Assembly: GCA_036971475.1 (NCBI GenBank)
Contig: JBAIZL010000216.1
Coordinates: 257,501 to 321,500, forward strand
Source of the DNA: Prosapia bicincta
Lineage: Eukaryota > Arthropoda > Insecta > Hemiptera > Cercopidae
Length of the DNA stretch: 64,000 nt
Direction: 5' to 3'
Shown: in pieces, positions 50,138 to 62,900 of the stretch
Numbering within the stretch: position 1 is the first letter of the stretch
Layout of the letters: each line of letters begins with the position of its first letter
Position numbers and translations under genes: made by a program
Notes under the pieces: model-generated
The model's input: the letters and a program-made list of their open reading frames with translations, nothing else
The model's database searches: none
Told to the model about the DNA's origin: nothing

Positions 50138-51329
50138 GAGTATATACTAGGTTTTTTATTATTTATTTTTAAGTATAACAAATACTTTCTACAGGAATAG
50201 CCCAAACAATGTCATCTTTTTGGACATAAATTACGTCTTAGAGGATGGTTATTTTTGTTCTTCAGGCGATTAGTTTGCGTATTACGGAGTAGAAGAGAAA
50301 TTATCATGAATAATTAACAAAAATAAGGAAAGACCAAAAACTCTTGGTCCAGGACATAACAAGTATCATGGCACAAGAAGACAGAGTTGCCATATTGGAA
50401 TTGAAGTACTATCTATCAATCAGGATGTTAGGGAGGTGTTTGCACTTTGCCACCATGTGTTGGTAGAGGAATAATACATACACGCACGCACATATATTCA
50501 ACTTTTGTAGAAAGATGAATAAAGGCATCGATGAAATTGTTAAGGCAGGGACCATTGTTGTTCTCCGGTGCACAGTAATGATTCGCTTACCTGAAGTTGA
50601 CCTCCTCTCTATTGGGGTTGTAGAAAATGCCACCACACCAACAGGAAGATCTAATGGGAGATAAAGAATTAGTAGTATAGCTATTAACTCTTTGTACTCA
50701 TAGCTTATAAAATGTAAAAACCCCTATTATGTATCCCAATGGAATATGAGGCAATGTTTGCACCGGTCTTTCCTCTAATATAAAGCTTTTATTAATCTTA
50801 AATATATTTAAACAGCTTAACTCTAGGTTTAGCACTTAAATTTCTTAACGTAACGAATACTACAGTTAGTTACATGCGTCTTATTATACCGACAATTGTT
50901 GGCTTTTAGTAGTAGTTTCAAATACGAAACATTGTTTTCAATTTTTATCTAAACAATAATTGTATTTCTTACTTGAAGTTAATGAGAATAAAACTGCATT
51001 GACCTAATTACGTGCCTAAAGGGCGTACACCAAGTAAAAACCTGTTTCGTGTACTTGCATGACATTACCTGTAACTTATAAATTATTTTATAACACAATG
51101 AAAGCTTGAAAGTCGCGTTAGATGTATTGTCTGTGTGTATGTCAACAATGCCTGTATATTTACATTCATTCAAGTCGGAGATATTGCGTAAACACATTGA
51201 CTGAGGGCCTTAACCGAACCTACAAACACTTGTACCTTGGACACCCGGACTTGTCTTTCCTCTAGAAGAGTTTGCCATCTATTTAATTCCTTACATTACT
51301 TCATTTTCTCCTTATGTATTTTTTATTAC
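50137..51329. other. AT-rich spacer, no gene supported
   Basis: Minus frames at 50409-50636 and 50979-51197 show no recognised domain. Confidence 0.45.
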
Positions 51330-51339
51330 TTTTTATTAC

Positions 51340-51395
51340 TAAAACTCGGAGGGACCTTATCGGTGTAGAGCACTTAGCTGTAGCCTTTGTACTCT
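51340..51395 (-). repeat. Short box shared with the 170-bp repeats
   Basis: AAACTCGGAGGGACCTTA, GTGTAGAGCACTTAGCT and AGCCTTTGTA closely match (about 85 percent by eye) the reverse complement of a segment present in each 170-bp repeat at 60968-61690. This suggests an interspersed element from which the tandem array picked up a piece. Confidence 0.6.
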
Positions 51396-51542
51396 CTTCC
51401 CATCCCTACCACAGGACTAGCTTAGTGGATACCTACCTCTTTGCAGAAATCAAGTACCCACCTGATGCTAGATCTTCTGATATCCTCTGGTGTACATACC
51501 TGCCAGCCAAACCACTTTCTCCTAGCAGCTCCCAAAGCAGGA

Positions 51543-51995
51543 CACTCCTTATGTATACTTTGTTAGTTTTTTCAGTCATTAATAAAATACTTTTTATTCA
51601 TACATTCAACTTCAAATATTTTTTTTTTTTTTTTGTAGTGGGTGACACTTGATGTTAATAAAGTTTTTTCAAATAGTAATTCATTAGATAAATTTAGTAA
51701 ATTAATTTTTGTTTTATATTCAATAAATCACAAAAGGGGCAAGATATGCAATATAGTTATTTTGTCCCCATTTGGCTTACAATAACTATAACATATGATT
51801 TCATAGACCAGCTAATTTTGTGTTATGAGTTATGAGTGATGTGTTTGTTTTATCACATAGATAAAACAGCTGTTTTAAACGCATACGTTATGTTACTTTA
51901 TTTGTACTAATTGTAAATATTTAATAAAAAGTAACTAAAATTACAGTTTTTCTGTGTTAACCTAAGTAGGAATTGGCTTTAATTTTTTAAATTCA
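51543..51995 (+). repeat. Interspersed repeat A, copy 7
   Basis: CACTCCTTATGTATACTTTG, TCATTAATAAAATAC, ATATAGTTATTTTGTCCCC, AAACAGCTGTTTTAAACGC and CCTAAGTAGGAATTGGC in family order. The left tip is lost against unrelated sequence at 51400-51540. Confidence 0.8.
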
Positions 51996-52633
51996 TATTA
52001 CTTTTTTATACATACATTTTATCAACATGTATAAAAACATACAAAAATGGCTCTTGATTAGGTTTCTTTTCCATAAATAGTCTAAATATTTACGTAAATC
52101 ACCTTCTATTTAGCTTAAGGTAAAGTTAGGTTAGAACGATGGGGATAGGTTAGAATATCAGTTTGCATAAACGTCAACGGTATTTCTCTTCCTCCAACTG
52201 ATATTTTACTTCTCTAAATATATATAACTCACACTAATAAAACTCACTTTTACACAAATATTGTCGCACTTTATTGGCTATAAACTTCTGAAAATCAGAT
52301 TTCATTGGCATAATTTAATATTTTTTAAAGTAAAGTAAGATAGCCTAGAAATGAGTGTGACCAAGACGGCGGCTGCAAGTTCCCACGGCCGTCCACTGAA
52401 CTATTAGCGTGACATCAAATTTTTACAACTGTCAGTAAATGTCAAGGTATTGTTACTGTATGCTAAGTTAGGAATTATATATAATGCTTTAAAAATTGCC
52501 ACCTTGGTTAAGGTATCATTTGGTCATACAATATCACAGTTTTTTTCCACATTAGCTTTGATACTGTTTTCATTGCACGCCTAGCAAATTAAAAACACAT
52601 TTTCCTTCTGTAAAAAAAAAAATTAATTCTGTT
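51996..52633. other. AT-rich spacer, no gene seen
   Basis: Ends in an A-rich run (52611-52622) just before the 30-bp array. Confidence 0.5.
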
Positions 52634-55075
52634 TCATGTTACCGAAGACACATGTCAAGTCTTACATGTTACCGAAAACACATGTCAAGTCTTATATGTT
52701 ACCGAAGACACATGTCAAGTCTTACATGTTACCGAAAACACATGTCAAGTCTTATATGTTACCGAAAACACATGTCAAGTCTTATATGTTACCGAAGACA
52801 CATGTCAAGTCTTACATGTTACCGAAAACACATGTCAAGTCTTATATGTTACCGAAGACACATGTCAAGTCTTACATGTTACCGAAGACACATGTCAAGT
52901 CTTACATGTTACCGAAAACACATGTCAAGTCTTATATGTTACCGAAAACACATGTCAAGTCTTATATGTTACCGAAGACACATGTCAAGTCTTATATATT
53001 ACCGAAGACACATGACAAGTCTTATATATTACTGAAGACACATGTCAAGTCTTACATGTTACCGAAAACACATGTCAAGTCTTATATGTTACCGAAGACA
53101 CATGTCAAGTCTTACATGTTACCGAAAACACATGTCAAGTCTTATATGTTACCGAAAACACATGTCAAGTCTTATATGTTACCGAAGACACATGTCAAGT
53201 CTTATATATTACCGAAGACACATGTCAAGTCTTATATATTACCGAAAACACATGTCAAGTCTTATATATTACCGAAGACACATGTCAAGTCTTATATATT
53301 ACCGAAAACACATGTCAAGTCTTATATGTTACCGAAGACACATGTCAAGTCTTATATGTTACCGAAGACACATGTCAAGTCTTATATGTTACCGAAGACA
53401 CATGTCAAGTCTTACATGTTACCGAAAACACATGTCAAGTCTTATATGTTACCGAAAACACATGTCAAGTCTTATATGTTACCGAAGACACATGTCAAGT
53501 CTTATATATTACCGAAGACACATGTCAAGTCTTATATATTACCGAAAACACATGTCAAGTCTTATATATTACCGAAGACACATGACAAGTCTTATATATT
53601 ACCGAAGACACATGTCAAGTCTTATATATTACCGAAGACACATGACAAGTCTTATATATTACCGAAGACACATGTCAAGTCTTATATATTACCGAAGATT
53701 CATGTCAAGTCTTATATATTACCGAAGACACATGTCAAGTCTTATATATTACTGAAGACACATGTCAAGTCTTACATGTTACCGAAGACACATGTCAAGT
53801 CTTACATGTTACCGAAGACACATGTCAAGTCTTATATGTTACCGAAGACACATGTCAAGTCTTATATATTACCGAAGACACATGTCAAGTCTTATATATT
53901 ACCGAAAACACATGACAAGTCTTATATATTACCGAAGACACATGTCAAGTCTTATATATTACCGAAGACACATGTCAAGTCTTATATATTACCGAAGACA
54001 CATGTCAAGTCTTATATATTACCGAAAACACATGACAAGTCTTATATATTACCGAAGACACATGTCAAGTCTTATATATTACCGAAGACACATGTCAAGT
54101 CTTATATATTACCGAAGACACATGTCAAGTCTTATATATTACCGAAGACACATGTCAAGTCTTATATATTACCGAAGACACATGTCAAGTCTTATATATT
54201 ACCGAAGACACATGTCAAGTCTTATATATTACCGAAGACACATGTCAAGTCTTATATATTACCGAAGACACATGTCAAGTCTTATATATTACCGAAGACA
54301 CATGTCAAGTCTTATATATTACCGAAAACACATGACAAGTCTTATATATTACCGAAGACTCATGTCAAGTCTTATATATTACCGAAGACACATGTCAAGT
54401 CTTATATATTACCGAAGACACATGTCAAGTCTTATATATTACCGAAGACACATGTCAAGTCTTATATATTACCGAAGACACATGTCAAGTCTTATATATT
54501 ACCGAAGACACATGTCAAGTCTTATATATTACCGAAGACACATGTCAAGTCTTATATATTACCGAAGACACATGTCAAGTCTTATATATTACTGAAGACT
54601 CATGTCAAGTCTTATATATTACCGAAGACACATGTCAAGTCTTATATATTACCGAAGACACATGTCAAGTCTTATATATTACCGAAGACACATGTCAAGT
54701 CTTATATATTACCGAAGACACATGTCAAGTCTTATATATTACCGAAGACACATGTCAAGTCTTATATATTACCGAAGACACATGTCAAGTCTTATATATT
54801 ACCGAAGACACATGTCAAGTCTTATATATTACCGAAGACACATGTCAAGTCTTATATATTACCGAAGACACATGCCAAGTCTTATATATTACCGAAGACA
54901 CATGTCAAGTCTTATATATTACCGAAGACACATGTCAAGTCTTATATATTACCGAAGACACATGTCAAGTCTTATATATTACTGAAGACACATGTCAAGT
55001 CTTATATATTACCGAAGACACATGTCAAGTCTTATATATTACCGAAGACACATGTCAAGTCTTTATTACCGAAGA
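52634..55075. repeat. 30-bp minisatellite, about 81 copies
   Basis: The unit is ATGTTACCGAAGACACATG followed by TCAAGTCTTAC, with main variants TATATGTT and TATATATT and GAAAACA for GAAGACA. The left third mixes variants in blocks that themselves recur (for example 53041-53200 and 53400-53480). The right two thirds are nearly uniform TATATATT units. Because 30 is a multiple of 3 and the unit has no stop in frame, an 827-codon frame (52636-55119) encoding a [M/I]LPKTHVKSY decapeptide stays open. I regard it as a by-product, not a gene. Confidence 0.97.
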
Positions 55076-55310
55076 CACATGTATTAATGCTCGTTATACA
55101 CATGTTTTTATTCCTGTAGTCGGACGATGGTGGTTGGTGAGCCATCATGGAAAATCTCACCATTCCCCAGACGTAGGGGTCAGGTGGTGTAAGAATGGGT
55201 GAGAGTGCTAGAAAGTGTGTTCTAAGGGAGGTAAGGCGGTTGCCAAAAGTTTCATCAAGAAAGACAATGTTTTCTTGCTGGAACGAAAAGGCAGGCTTCG
55301 GGCACAACAA
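55076..55310 (-). pseudogene. Tc1/mariner transposase C-terminal fragment
   Basis: The minus frame reads FLDETFGNRLTSLR, LTPPDPYVWGM and MMAHQPP. Its DNA aligns with the transposase region 41665-41840 of the element at 40888 (shared GGCAACCGCCT, CTCCCTTAGAA, ACGTCTGGGGAAT, AGATTTTCC, AACATGTGTAT, CGAGCAT). It belongs to the same family. The match ends where the 30-bp array begins, at an ACATGTGT shared by both. No inverted terminus is seen here. Confidence 0.75.
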
Positions 55311-55972
55311 AATATTCTTAGATTTCGTATAAAACTACCAAGAATGACTCGTTATTCTACTTCAGCGGATTCGGTTTAGTGTGTAATGTGGAAACGGTAA
55401 AAGACTATAGATACAAGCGACGCCGACGGCGGCGGCGGGAGCAGATGCTTAGTTACTAATAACAGCCCTTTATTAAATATAGCAACCGTATTTGTTTTAC
55501 GTTCATGTTAATGCTAAATAGTCTTACTGTTCTATGTATATTATTTTCGTAAAGACCTTCCGACAATAACCTCTGAAATGTAACCAAAGCATTTTAAATG
55601 TATTTCTCGCTGGCCTCAGCCAGAACAACATTAACAAGGGCATTAACATGTTAGAGGAGTATAAATAAGGCAAGGACTGCATTCCTCATCTTTCAACATC
55701 CTTTTTCAGTAAATTCAGAACAAAAAACACAACGCTTTGACTAAATGCAACTGCTTTGTCTATAGACGAGAGAAAGGCTTTATTGGGCAACGCTAGCAAT
55801 GTAAACACACGCCCACGGGGGCTGCTTTGTTCACTGGCGACATTCACTTTTGAATATTACATTAGTTAAGGTGATTGAATATGCTTGAGTGTTTTTACTT
55901 CGTCAGTAAGTCGTTCGATGTTGTTTGGAAAAGTGCAAAAGACTTAAATGACGAACTAAAAATAGTACACAT

Positions 55973-56008
<36 letters not shown>

Positions 56009-56934
56009 CCACCTAATATATCCGCTGCTGTGAGTTTCCAACTGAGGTTTCCTCATGTTGACTCCTTCTTTACCCAAGGTCTTTGCTAATAACTACCCGA
56101 AGGATTTCATATTATTATTTCTCTTTTCATGATGGAGGTAAACCGCTTAACCTTTTTACGTTGGATTCCTAAACCTTTATTCCATCCTAAGCACGTAGAA
56201 CACCCTTAACGTGCGATTATATGGACTTATTTAAAGCAGTATTCTAAATGTATGTCAGATGTACATTGTCCTTTTATAAACACAAAAGATATTGAAAAGC
56301 TATTGTCTATGTAATATTTGTACATTACATTTTTAAATAAATCTTCTTCAGTTCTTAATCCTTAATCCTAATAATATTATCGAACGTATCAATTCATTCA
56401 TAAAACGTTATTAATGTGTACATTTTGTGTTTCAGGTTGGTACAAGATTTTACCAAGTTGTGCAGCTTTTCCAGTTAGGTAACGTAAATGCTTTGCATGT
56501 GCCTATTAATTTCAGGTATACAATCTGTTATAATATCTATATAAAAACACTTTAAATATACAAAATGAATTCCGCTTAATATGACTTTCGTAATTTATTT
56601 AAAAAAACATATTTAGAAACGCAGGAACCTGTTAGCTAGATTTTTGTTTTACAAAAGTTATATAACATTAACTATAATGCTGACTGTAAGGGAATATTGA
56701 ATATATTTTTTTAAAGGGTTTTCTATAATGTTGAGGTTTGTAAAAATTCAGATTGATTGTACTTAAAGGTGATAGTATTTGTAGTATGCTACTGTATTTA
56801 ATTGAAACCTTGCAAAGGATATTGAGGAGAGAACATTTATGTACGTCGTGATCATCGTTCACAAAGTTTTTTAATAATAATTATGTAAGCTTAGTTATGA
56901 GCAAAGGTAATATTACATAATAACAGGCTCCAGC
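55311..56934. other. Spacer with possible element D terminus and a CA/TA tract
   Basis: 55373-55440 has AGTGTGTAATGTGGAAACGG and CGACGCCGACGGCGGCGG, resembling the terminus of DNA element D. A (CA)n-(TA)n tract lies at 55969-56009. The rest is AT-rich with no gene. Confidence 0.4.
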
Positions 56935-57115
56935 TCACAATTAATATCTCATTTTCTTAAACGGGTTTCAATTACAAATGTACCATCACCAGTAAGTATA
57001 GCACATGCTATACACGGTAGCTATAACCAAGGTTATAGTTTAGAATTCATGTAACTATACCTACTGATGATGACGATGTTATTGAAACATGTTTTGAGAA
57101 AATTAATGTGTTTAA
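56935..57115. repeat. Foldback repeat with divergent CTGATGATG...GAAAC arms
   Basis: Left arm on the minus strand: TACTGGTGATGGTACATTTG, TAATTGAAACCCGTTTAAG, AAAATGAG. Right arm on the plus strand: TACTGATGATGACGATG, TTATTGAAACATGTTTTGAG, AAAATTAATG. The centre contains CTATAACCAAGGTTATAG and, on the minus strand, CTAAACTATAACCTTG, close to the centre of the 22895 foldback. Confidence 0.7.
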
Positions 57116-58436
57116 TTAATATGTTTTGTTATTATCAAATTAAATTAAATGTGCTGGAATTGTTAACTAAATATCGGCTTTCTAGAAGTAATCGATGTTG
57201 ACAAAGAATCAATAATAATGCAAAGTCTTCCAAAAAAATATTAAATAAAACTTTGTGATGACGCCTCGGAAAAGACAAAAATAACTTTCCTTCACAACCC
57301 ACTGTATATGTTAAAATTTCTTTTTTTGTAGAACATCCTATAGTATCTCGGTTTTTGGTATGTTACAATATAAAATAGCTACAACGAATTCGGTTAGAAC
57401 GGGTTTGATTATTTAAAGACACAATATAACGTCTGCTAAGATAATCCAAATGTTTCGGCCTTCATTTTAGTCATTTTTTCCATCACCGCACAAAATAAGG
57501 AACCCGTGTTTAACGATTTCAACTATTTACCTTACCCGAGTAAACGTTATTATTTCTCAACATTATTTTATCAATTTAAGTGATGTAAAGTTATTTTTGA
57601 GTATTTTTTTATAATTTATATTTTCTTTGAAATTAGCACAAAATTTGATTATTCTCCAAGTTTATGAAGATTTTTTGCTTTACAGATGTGTTGTACTGTT
57701 GATAAATGTGTTACAAACAATACCGTTTTTTTACTTAGTTAAAACAATCCTAAAATATATATATAATTTAAGTGTTTTATTAAAAATTGTATTATTTGAA
57801 ACAAATGTGTCCTTTGAGAATTATTTTAGGTTTTCATTTTGGAATTCTGAGTCCATTTTAATCCAGAGTTGATCGCAAAGATGCAATAGCCATATGTCCG
57901 TAATAAAACACGGTTTTCTAGCGTGTATAAATTTCGTGACTAGTTGTTATTTCCAGTAAAAATAATGTGTTGTGAATTTAATAATTAACATTTCCAGCGC
58001 ATAACGTAAGCGGCCTCGCGTTTCCTGGAGAAAGCCGACCTTGGACAGCCAAAACCTGTGTCCAGAATGAATGGGATGTGGCCGGCAAGTTAAATGGTCC
58101 ATTTCTAATAGGCGCGACTTGGGAGCAATTTGCCGTGACGCGACCGCTTTGTGTTTGCAAAGGTTATTGGTTTTCTAGCGTGAAATGACTCTTCGGCAAA
58201 CGGCTGTCGTTGTTAAGGCCCACGACACGTACACAGCATATTTACTGCCTCGGTGTTACATGAACTGCGTGTTTCCATTCGATTATGCTTTGCCATACCG
58301 GCAGTGGGAATTCATTCATCAATTAGACTTTTGTCATAGCTCTTGTGCCCCGGAGTGACTCTATGGTTTCCCGGACGTGACGTAAGATGTTTCTAATAAC
58401 AATGAAAGCTGAGTATTCTATGCACAAACAAGTATT
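57116..58436. other. Spacer with a GC-richer block, no gene supported
   Basis: 57970-58400 is clearly less AT-rich than its flanks. It could be a noncoding conserved block or an old insertion; I see no exon structure. Confidence 0.4.
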
Positions 58437-58765
58437 GTTCTATCACATAACCTACAAAATAAAATGAGCTGTTTTAATAAATCATATGTTATTACTTATA
58501 TTAAGCTATACGGGACGAAATAACTACAATGCATACCTTGCCCCTTTTGTAAAAAGGTTTTCTTAGTTACAAAACTAAAATTAATTATTTAAATTTAATT
58601 AATAAATTGATTATTATTTTTAAAACGGTATTAAAATCAAGTCCCATCCACTATAAGTTTAGAAAAATATATTTTAACTTGAGTGGACGAATAAAAAGTA
58701 TTTTATTAGCGATTTTGTACAAGATCAATATGAGAGGGTAAGGTAATAGAAGGAATTGAATAAAA
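58437..58765 (-). repeat. Interspersed repeat A, copy 8
   Basis: TCACATAACCTACAAAATA, TGAGCTGTTTTAATAAATC, GACGAAATAACTACAATGC and GTATTTTATTAGCGATTTTG in reversed family order; the AATTCCTACTTAGG end is missing. Confidence 0.78.
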
Positions 58766-59381
58766 CTATGTATTTAAATTATTTTGTTCTAACCACAGAA
58801 CATTTTAAAGCACAAATATTGACACAAAATCTGAACGAGGACGACTGGAGTGTTTTTCTTACCACAACTGTGATTATTGAATGTAATTTGTTGATACCGG
58901 AGCGCAGTAGTGCTAGGCGTGGTAGCCGCTTGGGTTGTCTATAGCTATGACGAAACTGAGAGTAGCCAGAGCTAGATTTACTAATAATGAATAACAATCG
59001 GAAATAGCAGAACTCCGAGTCCGTCTGGCAACTCCTGTTCCCCAGGTACTTAATCAACGCTATTTCCCAAGAAGAAGGAACGCCCCAAGAGTGCTCACAG
59101 TTCAATTGAACTCGGCTGGACAATAACGCGGGAATGTCTTTGGTTCGTTACCTTACGTCATGGCTCGGTAATTACAACCTTGGCAATATTGTGCAACCGA
59201 CTTCCGTTTCGTTCCGATGATCAGCTTGGGTTCGATCCAAACCGGGTGTTTTGTTAGTGACCTGGGGAACGTCTCCCTTACACAGGCGCTATGATAAGGG
59301 TAGGCTCAGGATTTAGTTTTTAAGTAAGCACAGTTTACGGGAGTCATGGCTACCAAAGAGGACGCCTAGCGCCTTTCCCCA

Positions 59382-59412
<31 letters not shown>

Positions 59413-60654
59413 GTAGTGTGTTTTAGTGCAATTTTACTTTAAGGGAAAATACATATAATAAGCTATACAAAAGAGCGAATGTTTGCTATTTTATTATTGC
59501 TTGATGTATTCTATATTTCACTGTAATACAACAATAATTTCTTTTACCCTTACATTTATACATTTAAATTATTGACAATTAAGGAATTTAACAAACGGAT
59601 GTAAAAACGTTGGGTTGGCCCGCTGGAGCTGCTACTGTTTTATGATAAAATATTTACATCTTTGGTGTATGAATTATTGTTTTAAATACAACGCACTTTT
59701 AATTAAAATGAAATCAAATATTTTGGAAACAATGTTTACCTGATAATATGCTAATATTCCTAGCTATAATAAAATCCATACATTTTTATACATTTATTAG
59801 CCCTTTTTGTGACTAATGTATTTAAAGTTTGTTTAAAAGATTTTGTTGAAGATATAAAAAGCTTTTTATGTATTTTTATCGTTTCTAATACATTTATTTA
59901 ATTTTGGTTAGACGGTTTGTAAGTATACAAAATTAATATTTTTATATTTTCGTTGTGAGAATAGTTGTTTTTTACCATTTTTATTGTTTGTGAATGCTGT
60001 TATATTTTACACAATTGTGTTTCTTTTAAATAATAAAAACTATTCACAAACGAATATACAATACGCATAATAAAACACGCCTTTACCAAGAAAACAAATA
60101 AGGTATGCGTTGTGTATAACCTATGACGTGAGGTTAAGTAAGCTTTTAACTTCACTTATATGTTTGTGTGATTTTATGTTATTTTCACATTTATTTGATA
60201 TTTACGTAAAAATTAATTGCATTTTAGAAAACTTCATCGTAATTTATCATTAACTTATTACGCCTAACTTTTATTAAACTGTTTTAAAAATTCCTTACAA
60301 AAATTTATTTTTAAAATAAAAATTTAAAAAACCGAACGATATAAATTCTGCAAAAGTCCACAAAAGAAATGAGATTACCTCTTCTCTAACTTCTGACTCT
60401 TACAAAACATTGTGTTATTGATGGTTGGACTGACAACAGGTGTAAGCCCATTGTAGAGCGACGTGTGGCATTACGTACTAGCTAATTACGTCGTTAAATC
60501 ATTACAACTCATCGAGGGCTAGCCTTCGATCTATGTATGGAAGGCACTGCTTTGGCTCGGCATAGACGAGAAGCTCGTAGTGCTTGTGTGTTTTATTGGT
60601 TATTTAAATTAATGAGAACATTTTTCTATCATTCTAATACAAATATTACCTTAT
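58766..60654. other. Spacer with a long poly(A) run, no gene supported
   Basis: A run of about 27 A lies at 59381-59407, after GC-richer sequence (58900-59375). It could be the tail of an unrecognised retrotransposed element on the plus strand. Frames at 58756-59123 have no known domain. 59409-60654 is AT-rich with nothing recognised. Confidence 0.4.
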
Positions 60655-62390
60655 AATTTAAGTACAATCTTCTGTAATTGTAATTTACGTGTTGTCTTGT
60701 ATTATAAGATCATTTTTCTCTATTTTTAATTTACGTCTTTGGTTGTGATGTAGGTGCATTTTTTTAAATTTAAATATACGTGATACATGATAATATAAAC
60801 ACATTTTTCTTTAATTTTATTATAAACGATTCGTTATGATATACGTACATTTTTCTGTATTTGTAATTTACGTTTTTGGTTTGATATAACTACATTTCAA
60901 ACAAATTTATATATACGTGATACATTGTAATATAAGTTCATTTTTCTTTAATTTTAATATACATGTTTCATAGTGATATAAGTACATTTTATGTATTTGT
61001 AATTTGCGTGTTAGATTGGTATATAAGTACATTTTACTTTAATTGTAATATACGTGATACATTGTAATATACAGGCTTTAGCTAAGTACTCTACACGAGT
61101 AAGGTCCCTCCGAGTTTCTAATAAAAATATATAAAATACATTGTAATATAAGTACATTTTATGTATTTGTAATTTGCGTGTTAGATTGGTATATAAGTAC
61201 ATTTTACTTTAATTGTAATATACGTGATACATTGTAATATACAGGCTTTAGCTAAGTACTCTACACGAGTAAGGTCCCTCCGAGTTTCTAATAAAAATAT
61301 ATAAAATACATTGTAATATAAGTACATTTTATGTATTTGTAATTTGCGTGTTAGATTGGTATATAAGTACATTTTACTTTAATTGTAATATACGTGATAC
61401 ATTGTAATATACAGGCTTTAGCTAAGTACTCTACACGAGTAAGGTCCCTCCGAGTTTCTAATAAAAATATATAAAATACATTGTAATATAAGTACATTTT
61501 TATGTATTTGTAATTTGCGTGTTAGATTGGTATATAAGTACATTTTACTTTAATTGTAATATACGTGATACATTGTAATATACAGGCTTTAGCTCAGTAC
61601 TCTACACGAGTAAGGTCCCTCCGAGTTTCTAATAAAAATATATAAAATACATTGTAATATAAGTACATTTTTATGTATTTGTAATTTGCGTGTTAGAATG
61701 TGATATGTGTATAAGTAAACTTTTCTTTAATGGTAATATACGTGTTACATTGTGGAGTACATATGTCTGTATTTGTAATTTGCGTGTTAGATTGGTATAT
61801 AAGTACATTTTATTTTAATTCAAGTATACGTGTTAGATTTTGAAGTACACTTTTCTGTATTTGTAATTATACGCGGTACATTATAATATCAGTAAATTAT
61901 TCTGTATTGTTAATTTACTTGTTAGGTTGTGATATAAGTACATTTTTCTTTTATTTTAATTTACGTGTTAGGGTGTAATAAAAGTACATATATCTGTTTC
62001 TGTAATATACGTGGTTGTGAAATACGTAGATTTTTTTTAATATACGTGTTATATTGTGATATAATTATATTATTCTGTATTGTTAATTTACTTGTTAGGT
62101 TGTGATATAAGTACATTTTTCTTTTATTTTAATTTACGTGTTAGGGTGATAAAAGTACATATTTCTATTTTTGTAGTATACGTAATTGTGAAATACGTAG
62201 ATTTTTTAAAAATATACGTGTTATATTGTGATATAATTATATTTTTCTGTATTGTTAATTTACTTGTAGGTTGTGATATAAGTACATTTTTCTTCAGTTT
62301 AAATAGAGTCTACATTTTACATTCTGATAATGGTATATTTTCGTGTATTTGTAATTTTCGTGTTAGATTGTGATGTATGAACTTATTTTG
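60655..62390. repeat. Degenerate satellite built on a TACGTGTTAGATTGTGATATA-like theme
   Basis: Loose repeats of TTTGTAATTTACGTG, TTAGATTGTGATATAAG and TACATTTTTCTTTAATT recur every ~45-65 bp on the plus strand across the whole interval, outside and inside the better ordered 170-bp block. The 97-codon frame at 62080-62373 lies in it and is not a credible gene. Confidence 0.75.
60968..61690. repeat. 170-bp tandem repeat, about four copies
   Basis: TACATTGTAATATAAG recurs at about 61138, 61308, 61478 and 61649. Each copy includes AAGGTCCCTCCGAGTTTC and GCTTTAGCTAAGTACTC. Copies are almost identical, so the duplication is recent. Two identical 63-codon minus frames are products of the repeat. 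Confidence 0.93.
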
Positions 62391-62900
62391 TCGAAAACGT
62401 TTAGATATGTCCTAAATGCGTTTGCCAAAGAAAGACGTCTGGGCATGACTAGAGCTCATGCTGATAGGGATGATGTGTTGTGACGGAATTCGTCCTCACA
62501 TTACGTAACCAGGTGTTTGGCTAACGAGAATGTAATGATGTATTGAACGAAAACACACGAGGTGTCCCCATTTGTTTAATGTAATGTTTGGCATTACCTG
62601 GCACCTTACAATGATAGAAAGGAACCAGCTAAAACCCGGCATTTACTGCTTAATAGTAAAGTTTTATCGCTATAAGTGACATGTAGGGCACAGCTGACCG
62701 GCCAAGATGTCGGTTACCTAACAAACGCATGCGCAGCGTGTAACGCCGTGCATCTAGACTACACTCACGTCAGTTATATAAGCCAGTACATAGTCTTGTA
62801 TCTTTCTTGACTTGGGTTAAGGTTTTGAATTGTTTTGAGGAAATAGAATTTTGGTAGATATTTTTCTACAACTATTTTAAGTTTGGGAAAACGGCAAGTT
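62391..62900 (+). promoter_or_regulatory. GC-richer block with a possible core promoter
   Basis: CGCATGCGCA (62726-62735) matches the palindromic site of NRF-1/EWG-type factors. TTATATAAG (62774-62782) is a TATA-like element 40 bases further right. No coding frame follows within the window, so this is at most a candidate first-exon region for a gene extending right. Confidence 0.25.

Noticed and set aside
52634..55075. CRISPR-like appearance of 30-bp repeats (also the 31-bp and 35-bp arrays)
   Set aside because: Units are directly adjacent without unique spacers and the genome is insect; these are minisatellites.
59181..59240. tRNA-like or SINE promoter: GGTTCGATCC box B match before the poly(A) run
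   Set aside because: The T-arm does not pair properly and a box A at the right distance is only loosely matched, so neither a tRNA gene nor a tRNA-derived SINE is supported.
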